NCBI GenBank assembly: GCA_910584805.1
Contig: CAJUCB010000071.1
Coordinates: 1 to 9,997, forward strand
Source: an uncultured Oscillospiraceae bacterium
Lineage (GTDB): Bacteria; Bacillota; Clostridia; Oscillospirales; Oscillospiraceae
DNA: 9,997 nt
Direction: 5' to 3'
In this document: one piece after another, positions 1 through 5,951 of the stretch
Layout of the letters: each line of letters starts with the position of its first letter
Numbering within the stretch: the first letter of the stretch is position 1
Notes under the pieces: model-generated
The model's database searches: none
What the model was told of the DNA's origin: nothing
Seen by the model: only the letters and a program-made list of their open reading frames with translations
Position numbers and translations under genes: made by a program

Positions 1-938
1 CTGCCCTGCTGAAGGATGCCCTAAAGCCCAACCTGGTTCAGACCCTAGAGGGAACCCCTGCTTTCATCCACGGCGGCCCCTTCGCCAACATTGCCCACGG
101 CTGCAACTCCATCATGGCCACCAAGGCGGCTTTGAAGCTGGGGGATTATGCCGTCACCGAGGCGGGCTTCGGCGCGGACCTGGGGGCGGAGAAGTTCTTG
201 GACATCAAGTGCCGCCTGGCGGGGCTGAATCCCAATGCTGTGGTGGTGGTGGCCACTGTCCGGGCCTTGAAGCACCATGGCGGCGTGGCCAAGGCGGATC
301 TGGGCACCGAGAACTTGGAGGCATTGGAAAAGGGTCTGCCAAACCTCCTGCGCCATGTGGAGAACATCACCAAGGTCTTTGGCCTGCCCTGTGTGGTGGC
401 CATCAACCGCTTCCCCTTAGATACCGAAGCGGAGCTGGCCCTGATCGAGAGCAAGTGCAAGGAGCTGGGGGTCAACGTGGCCCTGTCCGAGGTCTGGGCC
501 AAGGGCGGCGAGGGCGGCAAGGCCCTGGCAGAGGAAGTGGTTCGGCTGTGTGAGCAGTCCAAGCCCTATACGCCCAGCTATGCATTGGAGAGCTCCATTG
601 AAGATAAGCTCACCGCCATTGTCACCAAGATTTATCGGGGCAGCAAGGTGGAGCTTACCCCCAACGCCAAGAAGCAGGCCAAGCAGCTCACAGAGCAGGG
701 CTTTGGGAACTACCCCATCTGTATGGCCAAGACCCAGTATAGCTTCTCTGACAACGCCGCCCTTCTGGGTGCGCCGGAGAACTTCACCGTTACGGTGCGG
801 AACTTGAAGGTATCTGCTGGGGCTGGGTTTATTGTGGCCCTCACCGGGGATATCCTCACCATGCCGGGCCTGCCCAAGGTACCCGCTGCGGAGAAGATTG
901 ACGTGGACGAGCTGGGCCGGATTTCTGGCTTGTTCTGA
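1..938 (+). CDS. fhs: Formate--tetrahydrofolate ligase, C-terminal part (5' end outside window)
   Basis: The enzyme joins formate to tetrahydrofolate using ATP, giving 10-formyl-THF in the cytoplasm. This feeds purine and fMet-tRNA synthesis and, in acetogens, the methyl branch of the Wood-Ljungdahl pathway. The reading frame is open from base 3, so the gene starts upstream of the window. About 311 residues are visible, compared with about 556 for the whole family protein. The segment FIHGGPFANIAHGCNS lies just before the Met at 114. The family signature VATVRALKHHGG follows at about 251-286. The end is the usual ISGLF followed by TGA at 936-938. The P-loop half of the protein is not visible. 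The frame is intact with no frameshift. The gene is convergent with tmcAL and shares its terminator. Identity is certain, but its role in acetogenesis cannot be judged from this window. Confidence 0.97.
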   Translation, partial: ALLKDALKPNLVQTLEGTPAFIHGGPFANIAHGCNSIMATKAALKLGDYAVTEAGFGADLGAEKFLDIKCRLAGLNPNAVVVVATVRALKHHGGVAKADLGTENLEALEKGLPNLLRHVENITKVFGLPCVVAINRFPLDTEAELALIESKCKELGVNVALSEVWAKGGEGGKALAEEVVRLCEQSKPYTPSYALESSIEDKLTAIVTKIYRGSKVELTPNAKKQAKQLTEQGFGNYPICMAKTQYSFSDNAALLGAPENFTVTVRNLKVSAGAGFIVALTGDILTMPGLPKVPAAEKIDVDELGRISGLF

Positions 939-950
939 GTTCTCAATGGC

Positions 951-990
951 AAAAAGAAACTCCGGCCCCTGTGGGTCGGAGTTTCTTTTT
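951..990. terminator. Bidirectional intrinsic terminator between fhs and tmcAL
   Basis: AAAAAGAAACTCCG at 951-964 is an exact inverted repeat of CGGAGTTTCTTTTT at 977-990. Inside this the stem continues through a G-T pair and CCC/GGG to a CTGT loop. There is an A-run on one side and a T-run on the other, so the same hairpin works as an intrinsic terminator for both strands. It starts 12 nt after the fhs stop, and on the other strand it lies 3 nt after the tmcAL stop. Confidence 0.93.
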
Positions 991-993
991 CCT

Positions 994-2181
994 CTAGGGT
1001 ATCATCACCGGTCCAGCCCGATACTCCGTTTCCTGGGAAATCTGCCCCAATTCCCGCTGGCACAGGCCATAGAAGCCTGTGCAGCGGGCCTCTAAGTGGA
1101 AAAGACGCTGGGCCTCCGGGGATAGCCGGGTGATATGGCCGGGCTTTACCAGGATGGGTAGGGTGGCACGGCCCTTCATCTGCCGCAGCAACGCCTGTCC
1201 CCTGGGGGAGAAGCCCAACACCCGCAGATAGGGGGGCAGCGCTGGACGGTCTTGTTCCGTCAGCCCCAGGAAAGCCCACAGAACCAGCCGCCGGATGCGG
1301 GCATGGGTATAGCGCTTGCTTTTCACTAGGTTGTACAGCGTTTCCAGGGAGGTGGCCTGCTGGGCAGCCCGGTAGAGCAGACGGTCGAGCCCCTCCCCGC
1401 AGTCTGGGAGCGTTGCAAAGTCTGCCTCCGACATCCCTCGCAGCCGGGCCAGTACGGCGCGGGGGCAGAAGGACAGGCTGGCGGGATTTTTTCGTAAAAC
1501 CGCCTCATCCTGGGGACCCAAGAACGGGGCGAGGGTGGCGCTGTCTCCGGACAGCAGGGCATGACGGAGCTGGGAGGCCGAGCGGTGCAGCGCATTGGGC
1601 TCCATCCCGTCGTGGGCTGCGCCCTGGCGGGGAATGGTGTGGGGCTGGATGCTGCTGCCCAAGGCCTGTAAGGCCCGCAGGTATTCCACCCCCAAGTTGT
1701 TATTGGGGGTGGAGAGGCAGTCTGCCCCCTGGCCCAAACACTCCGCTGCCGCCTTTTGCCGGGCGGCAGGGAAGGGGAGGCCTTGGGCTAGATGCTTTCC
1801 AAGGGCCTCCTTCCAGAGTGGGGAATCCAAGACCGCTGCGGCGGCTTTCAAAGGGGGGAGCGCCCCCGCCTCGCTGCCAAAGGAGAGGGTGTCCACCACC
1901 CCTGTGGCGTCCAGCAGAGCCACGCCTCCCCGGGCAAAGGCCTCTGCCGAGGAGATGGCCCAGGGGGTGGGGAGTTCTAACATCAGATCCGCGCCCCCCA
2001 GCAGAGCCAGCCGGGTTCTGGTCCATTTGTCCGCCAGGGCGGCGTCCCCCCGCTGGACGAAATTGCCGCTCATGACACAGACCAGAGCACAGTTTGGAAA
2101 TTCCCGGCGGAGGCTGTCCAGATGGTGGCGGTGGCCGCTGTGGAAGGGGTTGTATTCTGCGATGATACCTATGGTATGCAT
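994..2181 (-). CDS. tmcAL: tRNA(Met) cytidine acetate ligase TmcAL (YlbM family)
   Basis: In B. subtilis this family activates acetate with ATP to acetyl-AMP and acetylates the wobble cytidine (C34) of elongator tRNA-Met. The protein is 395 aa. The N-terminus GIIAEYNPFHSGHRHHL (residues 5-21) is the HIGH-type nucleotidyltransferase motif. It is followed by MSGNFVQRGDAA (37-48), NNNLGVEYL (160-168) and the tRNA-binding-side motif YTHARIRRL (291-299), all typical of YlbM. The frame runs upstream to 2307, but Met at 2181 is chosen because the conserved N-terminus begins there and GAGGA (2190-2194) lies 8 nt before it. It faces ackA divergently. In many clostridia ylbM lies near pta and ackA, so the neighbourhood fits. 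No odd residues or breaks were seen. Confidence 0.94.
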   Translation of the reverse strand: MHTIGIIAEYNPFHSGHRHHLDSLRREFPNCALVCVMSGNFVQRGDAALADKWTRTRLALLGGADLMLELPTPWAISSAEAFARGGVALLDATGVVDTLSFGSEAGALPPLKAAAAVLDSPLWKEALGKHLAQGLPFPAARQKAAAECLGQGADCLSTPNNNLGVEYLRALQALGSSIQPHTIPRQGAAHDGMEPNALHRSASQLRHALLSGDSATLAPFLGPQDEAVLRKNPASLSFCPRAVLARLRGMSEADFATLPDCGEGLDRLLYRAAQQATSLETLYNLVKSKRYTHARIRRLVLWAFLGLTEQDRPALPPYLRVLGFSPRGQALLRQMKGRATLPILVKPGHITRLSPEAQRLFHLEARCTGFYGLCQRELGQISQETEYRAGPVMIP

Positions 2182-2189
2182 AAACAAAG

Positions 2190-2194
2190 TCCTC
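2190..2194 (-). promoter_or_regulatory. Ribosome binding site that fixes the tmcAL start
   Basis: On the minus strand GAGGA lies 8 nt before the ATG at 2181. It supports that start over the in-frame upstream codons as far as 2307, which would add 42 residues foreign to the family. Confidence 0.75.
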
Positions 2195-2228
2195 GGTGAA
2201 AAAAGTTTGAAATTGGGGGAAAAAACAG

Positions 2229-2257
2229 TTGTCCTTTTGGAGAGAATGGGATAAGAT
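2229..2257 (+). promoter_or_regulatory. Candidate promoter for ackA
   Basis: TTGTCC (2229-2234) and TAAGAT (2252-2257) are separated by 17 nt in an AT-rich stretch upstream of ackA. Further -10-like sequences (TATAAG at 2257, TATATG at 2265) overlap or follow, so the exact start is uncertain. Transcription would begin near 2264, giving a leader of about 75 nt. Confidence 0.5.
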
Positions 2258-2273
2258 ATAAGAGTATATGAAC

Positions 2274-2302
2274 AGTTTACCCCGAAACCCCGCGGGAAGC
2301 AA
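2274..2302 (-). promoter_or_regulatory. Candidate promoter for tmcAL
   Basis: Read on the minus strand, TTGCTT (2297-2302) is followed after 17 nt by TAAACT (2274-2279). The -10 is a weak match. TATACT, a few bases further on, is a better -10 but has no good -35. The divergent tmcAL and ackA promoters would interleave within about 150 bp. Confidence 0.3.
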
Positions 2303-2322
2303 GACATTCATCTTAACATAAT

Positions 2323-2328
2323 AAGGAG
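2323..2328 (+). promoter_or_regulatory. Ribosome binding site that fixes the ackA start
   Basis: AAGGAG ends 11 nt before the ATG at 2340. The in-frame GTG at 2328 overlaps this site and so cannot be the start it serves. The family N-terminus MKVLVINAGSSS begins exactly at 2340. Confidence 0.8.
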
Positions 2329-2339
2329 TGAAAACCACA

Positions 2340-3545
2340 ATGAAAGTTCTGGTTATCAACGCAGGCAGCTCTTCCCTGAAGTATCAGCTGCTGGACCCCG
2401 ACACCGAAGAAGTCCTGGCCAAGGGTTTGTGTGAGCGCATCGGCATCGACGGCCACCTGAAGCACACCCCCACCGGCAAGGACGTGTTCGACGCTGATGT
2501 GGACATGCCCGACCATGAGGCCGCCATCAAGGAAGTCCTGGACATCCTCCAGCACAACCACTATGGTGTCATCACCAGCATGGACGAGATCGACGCTGTG
2601 GGCCACCGTGTCGTCCACGGTGGTGAGAACTTCACCCACTCTGTGATCATCGACAACAAGGTCATGCGTGGCATTCGGGCCTGCATCCCCTTGGCTCCCA
2701 TCCATAACCCCGCCAACATCACCGGTATTGAGGCCTGCATGGATGTGTTGCCCGACAAGCCCATGGTGGCTGTGTTCGACACCGCGTTCCACCAGAGCAT
2801 GCCCCCCAAGGCTTTTATCTACGCTGTGCCGTACCGTTGGTACACCGAGAATAAGGTCCGCCGCTACGGCTTCCACGGCACCTCCCACCAGTATGTCTCC
2901 CAGCGGGCTGCCGAGCTGATTGGCCGCCCCATTGAGGAACTGCGTATCGTTACTTGCCACCTGGGCAACGGTGCGTCTACCTGTTCCGTGAAGTTTGGCA
3001 AGTCCATCGACACCTCCATGGGCTTCACCCCCCAGGACGGCCTGCCCATGGGTACCCGCGCCGGTGCCATCGACGCTGCCATCACCGAGTACATCGCAGA
3101 CCAGCGTGGCTATTCCGCCAAGCGCGTGGAGAACGTGCTGAACAAGGAGTCCGGTATGCTGGGCGTCTCTGGCGTCTCCTCCGACTTCCGCGACCTGGAA
3201 GCTGCTGCCAGTGAGGGCAACGAGCGTGCCCAGTTGGCCATCGACATCTTCTGCTTCAAGGTCACCAAGCGCATCGGCTCCTGTGCTGCTGCCATGGGCG
3301 GTGTGGACGCAGTGGTCTTTACCGCTGGCGTAGGCGAGAACTCCGCCACCCTCCGCGCCCGGATCATGGAGGGCTTGGAGTTCCTGGGCCTGAAGATCGA
3401 CCCGGAGAAGAACAACGTCCGGGGCAAGGAGGCCATCATTTCCTCCGACGACTCCCCCAATAAGATCCTCCTCATCCCCACCAACGAGGAGCTGGTGATC
3501 GCCCGTGACACCGCCCGTCTGGTCAGAGAGATCGACGATAAGTAA
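2340..3545 (+). CDS. ackA: Acetate kinase
   Basis: This enzyme catalyses the reversible reaction acetyl phosphate + ADP to acetate + ATP, the energy-yielding last step of acetate fermentation in the cytoplasm. It is 401 aa, the usual length. Residues matching the Methanosarcina enzyme's active site are all present: N7, S10, S12 and K14 in VINAGSSSLK; R90 in GHRVVHGGE; H122 in APIHNPANI; D147 in VFDTAFHQ; F178 in RRYGFHGTSH; N210 in HLGNGAS; R240 in MGTRAGAID; and E384 in TNEEL. The ASKHA phosphate motif VFTAGVGENS (326-335) is intact. It is a monocistron: its own promoter region lies upstream and a hairpin downstream. The usual partner pta is not adjacent within the window. Codon choice is strongly biased to C and G third positions, as expected for a highly expressed gene. 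Confidence 0.98.
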   Translation: MKVLVINAGSSSLKYQLLDPDTEEVLAKGLCERIGIDGHLKHTPTGKDVFDADVDMPDHEAAIKEVLDILQHNHYGVITSMDEIDAVGHRVVHGGENFTHSVIIDNKVMRGIRACIPLAPIHNPANITGIEACMDVLPDKPMVAVFDTAFHQSMPPKAFIYAVPYRWYTENKVRRYGFHGTSHQYVSQRAAELIGRPIEELRIVTCHLGNGASTCSVKFGKSIDTSMGFTPQDGLPMGTRAGAIDAAITEYIADQRGYSAKRVENVLNKESGMLGVSGVSSDFRDLEAAASEGNERAQLAIDIFCFKVTKRIGSCAAAMGGVDAVVFTAGVGENSATLRARIMEGLEFLGLKIDPEKNNVRGKEAIISSDDSPNKILLIPTNEELVIARDTARLVREIDDK

Positions 3546-3577
3546 TCAAAAACGGATCGTGTAACATCAAGCCATAG

Positions 3578-3608
3578 AAAGGGCACTTCCCGCTGGGAGG
3601 TGCCCTTT
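3578..3608 (+). terminator. Intrinsic terminator downstream of ackA
   Basis: AAAGGGCAC (3578-3586) pairs with GTGCCCTTT (3600-3608). The stem continues through TTCCC with GGGAG (one T-G wobble) to a GCT loop, about 14 bp in all. The T-tract is short and interrupted (TTTCCCTT), so termination may be incomplete. It begins 32 nt after the ackA stop. Confidence 0.85.
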
Positions 3609-3634
3609 CCCTTGTGTCGGGAGGTCTAGGGTTC

Positions 3635-3683
3635 AGGATGGAGGGAGAATAGAGCAAGGATGATGAAAACCCGAACCATCCTT
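3635..3683. promoter_or_regulatory. Candidate operator upstream of the AraC-GNAT gene
   Basis: AGGATG occurs at 3635-3640 and again at 3657-3662, 22 bp apart, about two helical turns. An inverted copy CATCCT lies at 3677-3682, part of a 7-bp inverted repeat AAGGATG/CATCCTT with a 14-nt gap. The elements sit immediately upstream of the likely -10 at 3689, covering the -35 region. Direct repeats about two turns apart are typical of AraC-family sites. Autoregulation is inference. Confidence 0.35.
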
Positions 3684-3685
3684 TG

Positions 3686-3694
3686 TGCTATGAT
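3686..3694 (+). promoter_or_regulatory. Extended -10 promoter for the AraC-GNAT/MATE operon
   Basis: TG-C-TATGAT (3686-3694) is an extended -10 with a 5/6 hexamer. No -35 hexamer lies 16-18 nt upstream, where the sequence is A/C-rich. This suits either an extended -10 promoter or one that needs an activator. Transcription would start near 3701. Confidence 0.5.
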
Positions 3695-3719
3695 TTTCGT
3701 TTAGAAGGGAGGGAGCTGG

Positions 3720-4571
3720 ATGCAAAACCAGACACACATTACGGCCCAGGCCATTCGCTATATCGAGGGCCATCTGAATGGCAAGCTAGAGCTGGAAACC
3801 GTGGCGGCCGCGCTGCACTATTCCAAGTTCTACCTGCACCGCTGTTTTACCAAGACAGTGGGGCTGACAGTCCACGACTATGTCCAGAGACGGCAATTGA
3901 CCCAGGCGGCAAAGTTTTTGGTTTTTTCGAGAAAACCAATCTTGGAGATTGCCCTAATGAGCGGCTATGAAAGCCAACAGGCGTTTACAGGGCGCTTCAA
4001 AGCGCTGTATAAAATGACCCCTGGGGACTTTCGGGAGGCAGAGGCCTTTTATCCCCTGCAACTGGAACTTCACTTGAAGGAGTTGCCAGCCGGTATGGAT
4101 TGTGCAAGGGAGGCAATCCATTTTGCGGGACCTGAGGACATGGAGGACTGGATGGAGCTGGTGCGTCTCACAGTAGACGGCTACCCCTGCCTGGACCAAG
4201 GGGAGTACAGGGCGCGGTTGCGGCAGTATATCGCGTCGGAAAGGGCTCTAATCCTACGGGATGGCGGGCTGCTGATTGGCGCCATGGGGTTTTCCACTGA
4301 ACCTGGGAGCATAGACTACCTGGCCATCCATCCCCAATACCGTCACCAGGGCCTTGCCCAACGATTTCTTGACTGTCTGTCGAATGGACTGCTGCGGGGC
4401 CAGACGATTACCGTGACGACCTTCCGCGCAGGGGACCGGGCGGATACGGGCTACCGGGAGGAATATCGCCGCATGGGCTTTGTGGAGCGGGAGCTCCTTG
4501 TGGAATATGGTTATCCGGTACAGCGCTTTGTGTTTCCTCCGGAAAACAAGAGGGAAGCCAGCGATGGGTGA
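3720..4571 (+). CDS. AraC-type regulator fused to a GNAT acetyltransferase domain
   Basis: This 283-aa protein has two parts. Residues 1 to about 108 form a complete AraC/XylS DNA-binding domain with two helix-turn-helix units (about 24-45 and 73-95). The second contains the family pattern around IALMSGYESQQAFTGRFKAL and the closing MTPGDF (99-104). Residues about 130-270 resemble a GNAT N-acetyltransferase. Acetyl-CoA motif A is seen as DYLAIHPQYRHQGLAQRFL (199-217), with the pyrophosphate-binding loop R208-H-Q-G-L-A213, and YRRMGF (249-254) fits the motif B region. The start is supported by GGAGG (3708-3712) 7 nt before the ATG. Its end overlaps the MATE start by 8 nt. The acetyl acceptor is unknown. 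The GNAT part may be a real enzyme or only an effector-sensing domain. Confidence 0.88.
   Translation: MQNQTHITAQAIRYIEGHLNGKLELETVAAALHYSKFYLHRCFTKTVGLTVHDYVQRRQLTQAAKFLVFSRKPILEIALMSGYESQQAFTGRFKALYKMTPGDFREAEAFYPLQLELHLKELPAGMDCAREAIHFAGPEDMEDWMELVRLTVDGYPCLDQGEYRARLRQYIASERALILRDGGLLIGAMGFSTEPGSIDYLAIHPQYRHQGLAQRFLDCLSNGLLRGQTITVTTFRAGDRADTGYREEYRRMGFVERELLVEYGYPVQRFVFPPENKREASDG
4549..4554 (+). promoter_or_regulatory. Ribosome binding site that fixes the MATE start
   Basis: AGAGGG lies 9 nt before the ATG at 4564, inside the end of the upstream gene. It supports this start rather than the in-frame codon at 4480, which would add 28 residues encoded by sequence shared with the upstream gene. 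Confidence 0.7.
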
Positions 4572-5892
4572 AGTATACAGCAACCCCCTGGCCCAGCGGG
4601 CTCACGGGCCGGCCCTGCTGCGCTTTGCAGCGCCAAGCATGATTATGATGCTGTTTATGGGCTTGTACACCATAACGGATACATTTTTTGTAGCCCGTTT
4701 TGTCCATACCGACGCCTTGTCCGCCATCAATATTGTCTGTCCTGTGATCAACCTGATTGTGGGCTTGGGGACCATGCTGGCGGCAGGGGGGAGCGCCATC
4801 GTTGCGGCGAAGGTAGGACAGGGAAAGGTACGGGAGGCGCGGCAGGATTTTACTCTGATTATTTTGGTGGGACTGCTCACAGGCTTGGCCATCACCGCCC
4901 TTGGCCTGCTTTTTTTGGAGGAAATTGTCTGGGGCTTGGGGGCCAGTGAACGATTGTTTCCCTATTGCAGGGACTATCTGACCATACAACTGGTGTTTGC
5001 TGTGGGGAATATCATGCAGGTCTTATATCAAACGCTGTTTGTCACCGCAGGCAAACCCACCTTGGGTCTGATCCTCTCTGTGTTGGCAGGTGTTGCGAAC
5101 ATTGCCTTTGACGGTTTCTTTCTTGTCTTTCTACAAATGGGAATCAAAGGCGCGGCCCTTGGGACAGGCATCGGCTCTATGATCCCGACCCTGATGGGGA
5201 CGGTATTCTTTTTCACAGGCAGAAGCGAGCTGCACTTTTGTAGGCCGAGACTAGATGCCGCAGTTTTGTGGAAAAGCTGTTCCAATGGGGCTTCGGAACT
5301 GGTCAGCCAATTATCCACTGCCGTCACCACCTTTCTCTTCAATGCGTCTATGATGAAACTGTTGGGGGAGGATGGCGTGGCGGCGGTTACGGTGATGATA
5401 TATGCCCAATTCCTGCTGACAGCCCTTACCATTGGCTTTTCTATGGGGGTAGCCCCTGTGATCAGCTACCACTATGGGAGTGGGGATGAGAAACAGCTCA
5501 GGAGTATCGTCTATCTTTGCTTCCGCTGTATCCTGGTGGTGTCCCTTTTCGTCTTTCTCCTTTCCTTCTTTGGCGGGGAAACCATTGCGGGGCTGTTCGC
5601 CAAGGAGAACGCGGCGGTATTTGCCATCACGGAGGAGGGCTTTTCCATCGTCTCCTTTGGTTTCCTTTTCTCTGGCTGCAACATCTTTGCTTCCGCATGC
5701 CTCACCGCACTGTCCAAGGGAAAGGCCTCCGCGGCCATATCCTTTCTGAGGACCTTTGGATGGATCGCGGTTCTTCTGCTGACGTTGCCAAAGGTATTCC
5801 AGGTCATGGGGGTTTGGCTTGCAATCCCCCTGGCGGAGCTGCTCACCCTTGGGGTGACAGTCCCGGTGGTCAGGTGTACCATAACACGATAA
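4564..5892 (+). CDS. MATE family multidrug efflux transporter (MepA-like)
   Basis: MATE pumps export drugs and cationic compounds across the inner membrane in exchange for Na+ or H+. The protein is 442 aa, a usual length, with about 12 hydrophobic segments in two homologous halves. MepA-like features include the N-terminal SNPLAQ (6-11), the first helix with TITDTFFVARF (36-46, including conserved D39), AAGGSAIVAAKVGQG (73-87), GKPTLGLILSV (163-173) with NIAFDGFF (179-186), and GIKGAALGTGIGS (193-205). In the second half there are NGASELVSQLS (241-251) and GVAPVISYHYGSGD (295-308). The start overlaps the stop of the AraC-GNAT gene (ATGGGTGA, 4564-4571), so the two are probably translationally coupled. 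Base composition is visibly less GC-biased than ackA. The substrate cannot be read from the sequence. Confidence 0.93.
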   Translation: MGEVYSNPLAQRAHGPALLRFAAPSMIMMLFMGLYTITDTFFVARFVHTDALSAINIVCPVINLIVGLGTMLAAGGSAIVAAKVGQGKVREARQDFTLIILVGLLTGLAITALGLLFLEEIVWGLGASERLFPYCRDYLTIQLVFAVGNIMQVLYQTLFVTAGKPTLGLILSVLAGVANIAFDGFFLVFLQMGIKGAALGTGIGSMIPTLMGTVFFFTGRSELHFCRPRLDAAVLWKSCSNGASELVSQLSTAVTTFLFNASMMKLLGEDGVAAVTVMIYAQFLLTALTIGFSMGVAPVISYHYGSGDEKQLRSIVYLCFRCILVVSLFVFLLSFFGGETIAGLFAKENAAVFAITEEGFSIVSFGFLFSGCNIFASACLTALSKGKASAAISFLRTFGWIAVLLLTLPKVFQVMGVWLAIPLAELLTLGVTVPVVRCTITR

Positions 5893-5895
5893 AAA

Positions 5896-5940
5896 GCCCC
5901 CGCGGTCCCTCACTTCTGTTCGTGAAGGGGCCGCAGGGGT
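5896..5940 (-). terminator. Terminator between MATE and the P-type ATPase, mainly serving the ATPase
   Basis: CCCC-CGCGG-TCCCT on one arm pairs with AAGGGG-CCGC-AGGGG on the other, with a few mismatches and a loop around TTCTGTTC. On the minus strand the hairpin is followed by TTTTT (complement of 5891-5895), the normal order for an intrinsic terminator of the ATPase gene ending at 5952. On the plus strand no T-tract follows, so it may only stabilise the MATE message end. The MATE stop codon overlaps the A-run. Confidence 0.8.
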
Positions 5941-5951
5941 ATTGCATTTGA

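Noticed and set aside
241..252. Run of GTG triplets in fhs
   Set aside because: It encodes the conserved valine strand before the VATVRALK signature; it is ordinary coding sequence, not a repeat element.
1413..2254. Long plus-strand frames (219-220 codons) opposite tmcAL
   Set aside because: They have proline- and arginine-rich shadow composition, overlap each other, and have no start signals. tmcAL on the minus strand has full family motifs.
2289..2296. 8-bp palindrome CCCGCGGG in the ackA leader
   Set aside because: It is too short to carry meaning alone; no second copy or flanking symmetry was found.
2182..2307. N-terminal extension of tmcAL by 42 residues
   Set aside because: The extension lies in the AT-rich promoter spacer and does not resemble the family. 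A ribosome binding site and the conserved N-terminus mark 2181 as the start.
2313..2960. 215-codon minus-strand frame opposite ackA
   Set aside because: It is an antisense shadow of ackA; every acetate kinase motif is on the plus strand and the frame has no recognisable product.
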